From positions 186,001-250,000 of the forward strand of contig CACYQD010000004.1 of NCBI GenBank assembly GCA_902776475.1: a stretch of 64,000 nt of DNA, in the 5' to 3' direction. Below the pieces are notes generated by a model. That model saw only the letters and a list, made by a program, of their open reading frames with translations, was not told where the DNA came from and ran no database searches. A program made the position numbers and the translations under genes. This DNA is from an uncultured Prevotellaceae bacterium. GTDB taxonomy: Bacteria > Bacteroidota > Bacteroidia > Bacteroidales > Bacteroidaceae. Shown here piece by piece: positions 1 to 8,005 of this stretch (the stretch's first letter is position 1; every line of letters begins with the position of its first letter).

Positions 1-482
1 ACATGCACCGCTGGATGCTCTTCGACGGAGGCGAGGGACAGTCCTCCATCAAATCCACCTGGGCCCTCACCGGATTTGGCGGCAACACCTGCAACTACCT
101 CGGTGTGAAGCCCCTCAACGGCACCAAGCGCCACCAGATCATCCTTTACTGTCTGGACGCCTCCACGACGGATCCCACAGAGGGCAACCGTCCAGCAGCC
201 TTGACGCTGGATGAGGACATGAGCTATGTCAATGGCACTTACAATGACCCGAAGGTGAAGGAACTGGCCGAGTTCTACGAGATTTTCCTCGGCCGCAAGG
301 ACGTGAACCTCGACGGCAATGACGATGCCCTCACCATCAAGTATCGTCCGACCTATTATTTCCTCGGTTTGCGTCAGAACGCCATGCAGACCAACCCGAC
401 GCTGCATCAGACTGTCGGATGGCATGACCTGGGCCGCAATGCCGATGGTCTGTTTGACCCGCTGTCAGACACACTTCCCTGA
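1..482 (+). CDS. SusD/RagB-family outer-membrane glycan-binding lipoprotein, C-terminal part
   Basis: The reading frame is open from the window edge and ends with TGA at 480-482, so only the last ~159 residues are visible. The segment YYFLGLRQNAMQTNPTLHQT near the end matches the usual SusD finish (a Y-x-x-P/G-I-P-x-x-A-x-x-x-N-P-x-L-x-Q pattern). SusD proteins are surface lipoproteins that cap a SusC TonB-dependent transporter and bind the glycan. By inference a susC/susD pair lies just upstream and heads the pectin region that follows. A perfect hairpin terminator follows directly. The N-terminal lipobox and binding face lie outside the window, so the family call rests on the C-terminus only. 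Confidence 0.7.
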   Translation, partial: MHRWMLFDGGEGQSSIKSTWALTGFGGNTCNYLGVKPLNGTKRHQIILYCLDASTTDPTEGNRPAALTLDEDMSYVNGTYNDPKVKELAEFYEIFLGRKDVNLDGNDDALTIKYRPTYYFLGLRQNAMQTNPTLHQTVGWHDLGRNADGLFDPLSDTLP

Positions 483-503
483 TGAAGGGCTGTGAACTAG
501 CAT

Positions 504-549
504 AAGCCATTTGAGGGCACGCCGGTTGGCGTGCCCTCAAATGGCTTTT
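504..549. terminator. Strong intrinsic terminator between convergent genes
   Basis: A perfect 20-bp inverted repeat (504-523 and 528-547) encloses the loop GGTT and is followed by a short T-run. The stem begins AAGCCATTTGAGGGC. It lies between the susD-like gene (+) and the L,D-transpeptidase-like gene (-), so it may stop transcription from both sides. Confidence 0.85.
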
Positions 550-562
550 CAAGTATCACATT

Positions 563-1153
563 TTATTCATAATATGCGATTAATTTTGTTTTATGGTTAG
601 AATCTTTTTCCATGTAGTATTTGATTCTTTCATAAGTATGGTAACTCACCGCAAAACAGCTTTCACTAGCCTTGGTCAGAGGAAAATTCACGCCCGGCAG
701 ATTGAACGGCAGCAATGTAGCCATGATGCTTGGATGAATATATATGCCCCGCTTCTCTGCATTGGAGTTGGTGTCACTCCATCCTTTGAGTTTGATGGCC
801 TCCATTCCGTTTTTCATCTTTACTATTCCCTCCAAAGTATACACTCCAAGTGAAGAACAATTGCTGCCTATTTCGTTGCTGAATTCTGGCTTTGACGGGG
901 TGCTCTTGCCTCCGCATCCATGAAGAACAACTCCTGAATAAATCAAGTCCGCTTCTTCATTGAATTTGTAAATAAAAAGTCGGTCTTGACAAGATGGTTT
1001 TGAAAAATCAACTACAATTTCGTAAGTATTTGGATATTCAGTTAAATATTTTGGTCTTTCTCTAAACCAGTCAGGGCCTCCTTTTGGGATACAGAAGGAG
1101 AGAATGACACCTGATAGGAAAACTACAGCTATAATCTTTCTAATCTTTTTCAT
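563..1153 (-). CDS. YkuD_2-type murein L,D-transpeptidase-like protein
   Basis: This 196-residue protein has a hydrophobic N-terminus (residues ~6-22), suggesting export or membrane anchoring. Three blocks fit the YkuD_2 (L,D-transpeptidase-like) family: HGCGGKS...FSNEIGSNCSSLG, then GIYIHPS (candidate catalytic His), then SESCFAVS (candidate catalytic Cys). Family members are predicted to act on peptidoglycan peptides; the function here is inferred. It is clearly richer in A/T than the flanking CAZyme genes and has no metabolic link to them, which suggests a separate acquisition. Its own -7 box lies at 1173-1180. The ATG at 1153 is well placed after that box. Confidence 0.65.
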   Translation of the reverse strand: MKKIRKIIAVVFLSGVILSFCIPKGGPDWFRERPKYLTEYPNTYEIVVDFSKPSCQDRLFIYKFNEEADLIYSGVVLHGCGGKSTPSKPEFSNEIGSNCSSLGVYTLEGIVKMKNGMEAIKLKGWSDTNSNAEKRGIYIHPSIMATLLPFNLPGVNFPLTKASESCFAVSYHTYERIKYYMEKDSNHKTKLIAYYE

Positions 1154-1172
1154 TGTAATGTTTTTAGGACGA

Positions 1173-1180
1173 CAAAGATA
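1173..1180 (-). promoter_or_regulatory. Bacteroidetes -7 box for the YkuD_2-like gene
   Basis: On the minus strand the sequence is TATCTTTG, an exact TAnnTTTG match, 20 bases before the ATG at 1153. No clear -33 element was seen. Confidence 0.6.
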
Positions 1181-1231
1181 AGGTATTGATACTCCATTTC
1201 CAATAAAAGTTTAGGCTATTGTATGAACTTC

Positions 1232-1426
1232 CTAATTTGTTGTATGTATTATACAAATACCTCCCGTGAACCTGGCTTTCAGTGCGATGCCCACCACGAA
1301 GTCCATCTTCTGCCACCGCTCATGGTCTGCCGTGCCATCTGCTGCGCCGATTTCCGGCCGTGCTTCTGCTGAAAATGACACATTCTTTTCGTTTATCCCG
1401 AATTTTATTTGCACTGCGACTCTCAT
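1232..1426 (-). CDS. Small hypothetical ORF in the 1154-1467 intergenic stretch, possibly a gene remnant
   Basis: A 64-residue frame starts with ATG at 1426 and contains KFGINEKNVSFSAEARPEIG. The residue composition looks protein-like, with charged and aromatic residues alternating as in beta-strands, and is more plausible than the overlapping plus-strand frame (1266-1463). No promoter box or family was recognised. Apart from this ORF and the two flanking promoters, I see nothing else in the 1154-1467 gap. It could be a decayed fragment of a longer gene or chance. Confidence 0.25.
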   Translation of the reverse strand: MRVAVQIKFGINEKNVSFSAEARPEIGAADGTADHERWQKMDFVVGIALKARFTGGICIIHTTN

Positions 1427-1443
1427 AATTCAAGTTTTTTATT

Positions 1444-1451
1444 TATTTTTG
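1444..1451 (+). promoter_or_regulatory. -7 box for the GH3 gene
   Basis: TATTTTTG, an exact TAnnTTTG match, lies 16 bases before the ATG at 1468, giving a very short leader. No exact box was found between 3793 and 3841, so the next gene is probably co-transcribed. Confidence 0.6.
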
Positions 1452-1467
1452 CAAAAAACCTAACCCA

Positions 1468-3792
1468 ATGAAGAAATTAGTGATGATGTGTATGGCTGCA
1501 ATTCTGGCAGGATGCAATGCCGTAGATATGGAAGAGAGAGTCAACGAACTTTACGAGAAAATGTCGCAAGAGGAGCGTATCGCCCAGTTGCGCAGTGGGT
1601 ACATGAACGAATTCTTTGACAAGAATGGTGTGTTGGACACGGCCAAATGCCGCAAGGAGATAGCCAACGGCATAGGACATTTCTCGCAGTATGCCAGTCA
1701 GGCGCCCACTGATCCCAATGTCCTTCGCGACCGTGTGGCCGCCATGCAGGAATGGCTGATGAACAACACCCCCAATGGCATTCCAGCCCTCTTTCATGAG
1801 GAAGTGCTCTCGGGTGTCAACACCAGTGGGGCCACCATCTATCCCCAGCAGATAGGACAGGCCTGTTCGTTCAATCCCGTTCTGGCAGAGCTGAAGACCC
1901 AGCAGACAGGCATCGCCATGCGCAAGATGGGTGGTGTGCTGTCACTCTCGCCCATGGTGGATGTATGCCGCAACCCATCGTTCAACCGCCTCGAGGAATC
2001 CTACGGTGAGGATGGTTACCTCTCAGCTGTGATGGGCACCGCCTTTGTAAAGGGTTTGCAACAGGGAGACCTCCGGAAAGGCGTCGGCGCCTGTTCCAAG
2101 CACTACCTCGGTTATGGTGGTGGCGGCGATGCTGATGAAAAGGAAATGATGGAAGAGATTCTCCTGCCCCATGAGACAATGATCCGGTTGGCTGGCAGTA
2201 AGGTGGTCATGCCCGGCTATCATGCTGTCCATGGCACCAACTGTGTGGCCAACAAGGAAATTTTAGAGGACATCCTCAGAGGATATGTGGGTTTTGATGG
2301 TATGGTGGTGAGTGACTATACTGCCATTGACCAACTGCCCGACCAAGAAGATGCGGTCCATAAGGCAGCTGCAGCCATCAATGGTGGCAACGATGTGGAC
2401 TTCCCACGGGGCGCCAACTATGCCCATCTGCAGGAAGCCATAGACAAGGGGCTGGTGAAGCCTGAGGTATTTGAGCGTGCGGTGAAGAACGTGCTGCGGC
2501 ACAAATTCCGCGCTGGACTGTTGGACAAGAATCCCAATCTATACAGCAAGGAGCCAATCACCCTCGACAGTCCTGAGGAGCGGCAGACGGCCTACGACAT
2601 CGCAACACAGTCGGTGGTGCTTCTGGAGAATAATGGAGTCCTTCCCTTGAAGGACAATCAGAAGATACTCCTTACGGGGCCCAATGCCAACTCCATGTGG
2701 GCCATGTGTGGAGACTATTCCTTCCCTGCCATGTCCTATTTCTGGAAAATGGTCACCGAAGATCTGGATCACCCCCACGTCATCGGACTGCTTGAGGGAA
2801 TGAAATCCCGCAAGCCATCTGGCGTGGAAATCCTGTATTCCCGTGGCTGCGACTGGACCGAGGTGGTTGAGACCAAATACACCAAGGCCGGCGATGAGCG
2901 AGCATGGGACTTTTATATTCTGAACCGCAAGGTTGACTCAGGTGAGAAAGCCGACAAGCAAGAGGCATTGCAGATGGCCAGCCAATGTGACATCATCGTT
3001 GCTGCCGTGGGCGAGAATGTGATGCTCTGTGGTGAGAACCGCGACCGTCAGGGTCTCCGGCTTCCTGGCAAACAGGAGCAATACGTCGAAGAACTGCTGA
3101 AGACCGGCAAGCCTGTCGTGCTCGTCGTCTTCGGTGGTCGGGCACAGGTGATCTCAGGCATCGCCGAGCGATGCGCGGCTGTCATCCAGGCATGGTATCC
3201 CGGTGAGGAGGGTGGCAACGCTGTGGCTGATATCCTCTATGGAAAGGTTTCTCCCTCTGCCAAACTCTCCGTCAGCTATCCCAACACAGAGATCAACGAA
3301 CCCATCTGCTATAACTATTCCGCCAAACCTGACCCACGTATCCAATGGCCATTCGGTTACGGCCTGAGCTATACCACGTTTGAATACAGCAACCTGGTTT
3401 TGAACAACGAGGTGCAGACTACCGACAAGGAAGTCGCCGTCACTTTTGATGTGAAAAACACGGGACAGATGGCAGCTGATGAGATCTGCCAGATCTATCT
3501 CTCGCCTACCGACGACAGTCAGCAGATACGTCCCATACAGTTGCAAGGCTTTGCCCGTGTGTCACTCCAGCCAGGAGAGACCAAGAAAGTGAAAGTGACC
3601 CTTCAAACCGAACAATTCGGCTACTACAGCCATGAGGGCCAACGCCAATGGAACATCACTCCCGGCACGTTTATGGTGAAGGTAGGAGCATCCTCTACCG
3701 ACATCCGACTGCAAGAAAAAGTCACGTTGAAGGGTGACCCCATCAACAAGCCTCTGCGTGAGAAATATTTCTCAGAGAGCGTGGTGGAGTAA
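1468..3792 (+). CDS. GH3 beta-glycosidase lipoprotein
   Basis: The 774-residue product has a lipoprotein signal (ILAGC, Cys16) and is probably anchored in the periplasm or at the surface. Residues ~30-370 are the GH3 TIM barrel, with GLQQGD and ACSKHYLGYG in the middle and VVSDY carrying the likely nucleophile Asp283 (classical SDW context). An alpha/beta sandwich follows (~375-610), then a fibronectin III-like domain (~660-765) after the GYGLSYTTF motif. GH3 enzymes release terminal beta-glucose, beta-xylose or alpha-arabinose; the substrate cannot be read here. It is first in an apparent two-gene operon with the beta-helix protein 49 bases downstream. Length and domain order are normal for the family. 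Confidence 0.9.
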   Translation: MKKLVMMCMAAILAGCNAVDMEERVNELYEKMSQEERIAQLRSGYMNEFFDKNGVLDTAKCRKEIANGIGHFSQYASQAPTDPNVLRDRVAAMQEWLMNNTPNGIPALFHEEVLSGVNTSGATIYPQQIGQACSFNPVLAELKTQQTGIAMRKMGGVLSLSPMVDVCRNPSFNRLEESYGEDGYLSAVMGTAFVKGLQQGDLRKGVGACSKHYLGYGGGGDADEKEMMEEILLPHETMIRLAGSKVVMPGYHAVHGTNCVANKEILEDILRGYVGFDGMVVSDYTAIDQLPDQEDAVHKAAAAINGGNDVDFPRGANYAHLQEAIDKGLVKPEVFERAVKNVLRHKFRAGLLDKNPNLYSKEPITLDSPEERQTAYDIATQSVVLLENNGVLPLKDNQKILLTGPNANSMWAMCGDYSFPAMSYFWKMVTEDLDHPHVIGLLEGMKSRKPSGVEILYSRGCDWTEVVETKYTKAGDERAWDFYILNRKVDSGEKADKQEALQMASQCDIIVAAVGENVMLCGENRDRQGLRLPGKQEQYVEELLKTGKPVVLVVFGGRAQVISGIAERCAAVIQAWYPGEEGGNAVADILYGKVSPSAKLSVSYPNTEINEPICYNYSAKPDPRIQWPFGYGLSYTTFEYSNLVLNNEVQTTDKEVAVTFDVKNTGQMAADEICQIYLSPTDDSQQIRPIQLQGFARVSLQPGETKKVKVTLQTEQFGYYSHEGQRQWNITPGTFMVKVGASSTDIRLQEKVTLKGDPINKPLREKYFSESVVE

Positions 3793-3841
3793 ATACAGCG
3801 AATGAATTGGATGACCTTGAACATTTGATAACGAAAGCACC

Positions 3842-6800
3842 ATGACCGTAAGACGATTTTGCCTCTCACTGCTGTGCCTCGGTCTCTGTATGGGACTTTA
3901 TGCGCAGAAGAAGCTCAAGAAGGAACTATATGTTCCGATGGACTATTCCACCTGCGGGTATCATGCCTCGGAAGAAGCGATTCCCGACGTGGAGGGCAGT
4001 ATGCTTATCTCATGGCAGGAAGGAGACTGTTCAGGGCTGATCCAAGAAGCCATCGATGCGCTATCAAGACAAAAGCCTGATGCCAAAGGGCATCGGGGCA
4101 CCATCCTTCTCGGCGAGGGGAGATACCGTCTGGACTGTCCGCTGCGCATCACGGCATCCGGCATCGTGGTCAGAGGGATGGGAAAGGGAAAGACGACTCT
4201 GGTGAAGCATGGCTATGACCGAGGGGCAATTATATATGTAGAAAGCCCTCACCTGACCTCTCCCAGGGGGAGAGGGAATGATAACCCTCACCTGACCTCT
4301 CCCGGGGGGAGAGGGAATAGCGACCCTCACCTGGCCTCTCCCGGAGGGAGAGGGAATAATGACCACCTGACCTCTCCCAGGGGGAGAGGGAATGATAGTC
4401 TTTTCCTGGCGGCGGAGACTTTTCCTGCTGGCACGACGACCCTCACGGTGAAACGGGTGGATCATCAACTGAGAGTGGGCGACCGGATCCACATCGTCCG
4501 TCCCTCGACCAGGGAATGGATTGAACATCTGAAAATGGAGGATTTCGGAGGTGGCCTGGACTACACGGGATGGAAGCCTACAGACATCGATATCACCTGG
4601 GACCGCACCATCACGGCTATTGACGGGAGCACCATCACCATCGACGCCCCTATCACCACAACACTCTCTCCCCGTTACAGCGGAGCATTTCTCCTCAGAC
4701 ACGCAGCAGACCGTGAAATCACGGAATGCGGCATCGAGAACCTGACGCTGGAGTCGGAAGTCAACAGCTGGAATCCCAAAGACGAAGACCACTGTTGGGA
4801 CGGCATCTTTATGGACAATGCGCGTGACTGTTGGGTGCGCCGTGTCGATTTCCGCCATCTGTCGGGCAGTGCGGTCAACTTACAGAAAGGCACCAGCCGC
4901 ATCACCGTGGAGGACTGCATCGCCACAGACCCCGTTTCGGAAGAGGGAGGCTGGCGCCGGCAGGTTTTCCTTACACGCGGTCAGCAGACCCTTTTCCAGC
5001 GCTGTGTCTCGCGGCATGGCATCCATGACTTCGCGGCAGGCTATTGTGCTGCAGGCCCGAATGCTTTCGTGCAATGCGAAGGCGAGGAATCACTCGGATT
5101 CAGCGGCAGCATCGGTTCTTGGGCAACCGGTCTGTTGTTTGACATCGTGAATATCGACGGCCACGACATCCGTTTCGGCAACCTCGACCAATTCCAATTC
5201 GGCACAGGGTGGAACACCGCCAACTCGATGCTCTGGCAGTGCACCGCCTCCACCATCACCTGTTACTCCCCCGACGAAGAAAACCGATGCAGTGCACACG
5301 GATGCTGGGGCACGCTCACCGGAGACGGAGAATGGACCAGCAGCAACGACCACGTGTCACCCCGTTCACTCTTCTACGACCAATTGGAGCACAGGCTCAT
5401 CTCCCAAGGACAAGACTCGGCCGCCGTTGCCTCACTGATCAAGCGAAGCGCCCATCTCCTCCCCCGCTCCACCAACGCCACCAGTTCCCCGACAGTGGAA
5501 CAAGCCATGCAGTTGGCGCAGGAGTCACTCACCACCCCCCGCATGACCCTTGAGATGTGGATGGACAGCATACCCTACCATGCTCCGCTGACAGTCAAAA
5601 AACCCGCCGTGGCGCGCAAAAAAAGCAAGGAATCTCAAGAATGGGATTCCCTGAAGACCTTTGAGAACCTGCACGGACACCTCGCCGCCGACGGGCTGCT
5701 GCTCACCGGCAACCAATACGACATCCCCTGGTGGAGCGGCCGGGTGAAAGACAACTTTGTGAACAACGGGGCACGCCCTGCCATCACCCGTTTCGTACCG
5801 GGACGGGAAGGCACGGGATGGACCGACCGCATCGACTCCGTCGTCGGATACCTCTCTGCCCATCACTTCAGCAGTCTGTATCACCATTACGGTCTTTGGT
5901 ATGACCTCCGCCGCACCGACCATGAGCGGGTAAGACGCGCTGACGGCGATGTGTGGGCACCCTTCTACGAACAGCCCTTTGCCCGCAGCGGTCAGGGCAC
6001 GGCCTGGGATGGACTGTCGCGCTATGACCTCACCCGTCCCAACCACTGGTACTGGCAAAGACTCAGAAGCTTTGCCACCCAAGCTGCGGAACAGCGCATC
6101 CTGCTCTTCAACTGCCATTATTTCCAGCACAACATCCTTGAGGCCGGTGCCCACTGGGTGGATTGTCCCTGGCGGCCTGTCAACAACATCAATGCCACCC
6201 GTTTTCCAGAACCCGTGCCTTTCGCCGGCGACAAGCGCATCTTCATTGCCGAACAATTCTACAACGAAGAGGACAGCGTGCTGCGCCCCCTTCACCGCCA
6301 ATATATCCGCATGTGCCTGGACGAATTGAGTGCCCAGCCCAATGCCGTGCACCTGATCAGTGAAGAATACACGGGTCCGCTGCATTTCATCCGTTTCTGG
6401 TTGAAGACCATCGCTGAATGGGAGGCCGAGACCGGTGAGCATCCGCTTATCGCACTGAGTTGTACGAAAGATGCCCAAGACAGTATCCTGGCCGACCCCG
6501 AACTGAGCCAGGTGGTTGATATCATCGACATCCGCTATTGGCATCATAACACCACAGAGACCTGGGCACCGGAAGCCGGCCGCAACCTGGCCCCACGCCA
6601 GTGGATGCGCAAATGGCGCGTCGGAAAGACCGGCTTTGACGAAGTCTATCGTGCCGTGCGGGAATACCGCGAACGTCATCCCGGGAAAGCGGTCACCTAT
6701 TTCGCACAGCAATATCCCGAGAACGGCTGGGCAGTGCTGATGGGTGGAGGGTCGCTGCCCAACATCCCTCTTCGTGCAGAGCAAGGAAAACTGCAGCGCA

Positions 6801-7057
6801 CCCTGCTGGCAGACCTCTGCAAGATGCGTCCCATGGATGCAGAAGGAGGCCTCGCCATCGGTGACGAAAAGACGGGTTATCTCATCTACGGCCAAGGAGG
6901 CCATGCAAGTCTGACCATACGGCCAGGCCGATATGCCCTGTATGCCGTTCAGCCCAAGACCGGAGAGGTCACTCTCGCAGAGAAAGCCTCAAAACGAGAC
7001 GGGGTGTACAACGCCCAAACGGAGTCGGGGAAAATCATCTGGCTGAAGAAGGAGTGA
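3842..7057 (+). CDS. Secreted beta-helix (pectate-lyase superfamily) protein with C-terminal DUF6298-type region
   Basis: The 1071-residue product has a signal peptide ending near LYAQ (residue ~22). Residues ~55-480 carry features of a right-handed beta-helix: the early GTILLGEGRYRL and repeated strands such as ENLTLESEVNSW and WVRRVDFRHLSG. Residues ~610-1000 form a second part rich in Trp and His (IPWWSGRVKDNF, IRYWHHNTTETW) that I recall as DUF6298. Such two-part proteins are predicted to act on pectin, but the reaction is not established from sequence. Residues 136-186 are four 12-13-residue tandem copies reading HLTSPxGRGN, a hairpin repeat inserted in frame (see repeat at 4247-4399). 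Without them the helix would continue from IIYVES to LFLAAETFPAG. Confidence 0.75.
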   Translation: MTVRRFCLSLLCLGLCMGLYAQKKLKKELYVPMDYSTCGYHASEEAIPDVEGSMLISWQEGDCSGLIQEAIDALSRQKPDAKGHRGTILLGEGRYRLDCPLRITASGIVVRGMGKGKTTLVKHGYDRGAIIYVESPHLTSPRGRGNDNPHLTSPGGRGNSDPHLASPGGRGNNDHLTSPRGRGNDSLFLAAETFPAGTTTLTVKRVDHQLRVGDRIHIVRPSTREWIEHLKMEDFGGGLDYTGWKPTDIDITWDRTITAIDGSTITIDAPITTTLSPRYSGAFLLRHAADREITECGIENLTLESEVNSWNPKDEDHCWDGIFMDNARDCWVRRVDFRHLSGSAVNLQKGTSRITVEDCIATDPVSEEGGWRRQVFLTRGQQTLFQRCVSRHGIHDFAAGYCAAGPNAFVQCEGEESLGFSGSIGSWATGLLFDIVNIDGHDIRFGNLDQFQFGTGWNTANSMLWQCTASTITCYSPDEENRCSAHGCWGTLTGDGEWTSSNDHVSPRSLFYDQLEHRLISQGQDSAAVASLIKRSAHLLPRSTNATSSPTVEQAMQLAQESLTTPRMTLEMWMDSIPYHAPLTVKKPAVARKKSKESQEWDSLKTFENLHGHLAADGLLLTGNQYDIPWWSGRVKDNFVNNGARPAITRFVPGREGTGWTDRIDSVVGYLSAHHFSSLYHHYGLWYDLRRTDHERVRRADGDVWAPFYEQPFARSGQGTAWDGLSRYDLTRPNHWYWQRLRSFATQAAEQRILLFNCHYFQHNILEAGAHWVDCPWRPVNNINATRFPEPVPFAGDKRIFIAEQFYNEEDSVLRPLHRQYIRMCLDELSAQPNAVHLISEEYTGPLHFIRFWLKTIAEWEAETGEHPLIALSCTKDAQDSILADPELSQVVDIIDIRYWHHNTTETWAPEAGRNLAPRQWMRKWRVGKTGFDEVYRAVREYRERHPGKAVTYFAQQYPENGWAVLMGGGSLPNIPLRAEQGKLQRTLLADLCKMRPMDAEGGLAIGDEKTGYLIYGQGGHASLTIRPGRYALYAVQPKTGEVTLAEKASKRDGVYNAQTESGKIIWLKKE
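4247..4399 (+). repeat. In-frame tandem hairpin repeat, four units of 39/39/39/36 bp
   Basis: Each unit holds CCTCTCCC-xGG-GGGAGAGG, an 8-bp stem with a 3-base loop, preceded by CCTCACCTGA. Unit lengths are all multiples of three, so the host frame stays open and encodes PHLTSPRGRGNDN-like peptides. A related array lies at 17967-18076. Confidence 0.9.
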
Positions 7058-7098
7058 TGGGACGATGAACGTCTCGAACTTTGAGAAAAATCACTTTC

Positions 7099-7117
7099 TT
7101 TGATACAAAATATCAAA
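7099..7117. promoter_or_regulatory. Palindrome upstream of the ECF sigma gene
   Basis: TTTGATA-CAAAA-TATCAAA is a perfect 7-bp inverted repeat with a 5-base spacer, centred about 50 bases before the transcription start predicted from the box at 7147-7154. It could be an operator; no binding protein can be named. Confidence 0.4.
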
Positions 7118-7146
7118 AATTCATGTTTTTTTCAGATCATTCCGAT

Positions 7147-7154
7147 TAATTTTG
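7147..7154 (+). promoter_or_regulatory. -7 box for the ECF sigma gene
   Basis: TAATTTTG, an exact TAnnTTTG match, lies 35 bases before the ATG at 7190. Confidence 0.6.
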
Positions 7155-7189
7155 CAAATTGAAAACAATCTACACTACAAATCAACCTA

Positions 7190-7702
7190 ATGATAGACTT
7201 TGCATACCTGTACGACAAACACATTGACAACCTCTTTGCCTTCGGTTCGCGTTTCACGACCGACCGTGAGATGGTGAAAGACTGCATCCACGACGTTTTC
7301 GTGAAGCTATTCGCCAAAGGAGAGGCCCTCAATGCTGTCGAAAATCTGGAGAGTTATCTTTACATCTCGCTCCGCAACCGCATCAACGATGAATTCCGCC
7401 GCAACCTGCATTTATGCGACAATGAAATCAATGACCTCTGCATGCGCCCTCTTGTCGAGGCCGAAGAATACCATGCCGAGAAAATGGAGCGCCAAATGGC
7501 TCTCACTTCCAGTATCGAGAGGTATTTCAACAAGCTCTCACCCCGCCAGCGGCAGATCATCAACCTCTACTATCTGGAGCAGCGGAAATATGATGACATC
7601 TGTCAAATCATGGGCATCAACTACCAGAGTGTCCGCAATCTGATGCACCGCAGCATCAGCCGGTTGCGGAAATATGCGGCACAGATGCAGCCGGCGGTAT
7701 AG
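7190..7702 (+). CDS. ECF-type RNA polymerase sigma-70 factor
   Basis: The 170-residue protein has the sigma region 2 pattern at ~4-75 (DCIHDVFVKLFAKG, then ESYLYISLRNRINDEFRR) and region 4 at ~115-165 (LSPRQRQIINLYYLEQRKYDDICQIMG, a helix-turn-helix). ECF sigma factors direct RNA polymerase to a small promoter set, and in Bacteroidetes often control glycan loci through a FecR-like anti-sigma and a SusC transducer. No FecR-like gene follows; the next frame is a 45-residue ORF and then the isomerase. It has its own promoter and probably serves this region, by inference. The start is the first ATG after the -7 box. Confidence 0.9.
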   Translation: MIDFAYLYDKHIDNLFAFGSRFTTDREMVKDCIHDVFVKLFAKGEALNAVENLESYLYISLRNRINDEFRRNLHLCDNEINDLCMRPLVEAEEYHAEKMERQMALTSSIERYFNKLSPRQRQIINLYYLEQRKYDDICQIMGINYQSVRNLMHRSISRLRKYAAQMQPAV

Positions 7703-7800
7703 GAATCTGGCTCATCAGCTAAAAAAACGGCATTTGGCTGGGTACAAGAAGCCAAGTCGTCGGTCTTTAGGATGTAAGAGAGTTCTTAAAGACGACAACT

Positions 7801-7938
7801 ATGGCTAACGAAGATACCCAGCAAACGAAGGAAGCCCTGCAAATCTACCAATGCAGGTTTCATGGCATGTCGCTCGAGGAAAAAGAAGAACTGAAGCAGC
7901 GCATCGTCATCGACATCGGTTTGGCTGCCAAGAATTAG
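7801..7938 (+). CDS. Small hypothetical protein, 45 residues
   Basis: An ATG frame at 7801 reads MANEDTQQTKEALQIYQ and continues to TAG at 7936-7938 (45 residues). It has a helix-like, charged composition with MSLEEKEELKQR in the middle. It lies 98 bases after the sigma gene on the same strand, and no separate promoter box is seen, so it would be co-transcribed. A rough inverted repeat (GTCTTTAGG around 7761 and CTTAAAGAC around 7784) sits just before it. I do not recognise a family. It could be a small regulator of the sigma factor or simply a non-coding leader. Confidence 0.4.
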   Translation: MANEDTQQTKEALQIYQCRFHGMSLEEKEELKQRIVIDIGLAAKN

Positions 7939-7957
7939 AACTTTTTAGTTACAAAGT

Positions 7958-8005
7958 CACGTATCTTGCGTCCTATTGATATATGAGCAAGATACGTGTT
8001 TTTTT
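7958..8005 (+). terminator. Terminator-like hairpin overlapping the start codon of the next gene (possible attenuator)
   Basis: CACGTATCTTGC (7958-7969) pairs perfectly with GCAAGATACGTG (7987-7998) and is followed by seven T (7999-8005). The ATG at 7983-7985 lies in the 17-base loop. I found no exact TAnnTTTG box between 7703 and 7982, so transcription of the downstream operon would have to pass this structure. Confidence 0.75.

Noticed and set aside
4247..4399. CRISPR-like array
   Set aside because: Spacers are a few bases long and the array is translated as part of a protein; there is no unique spacer content.
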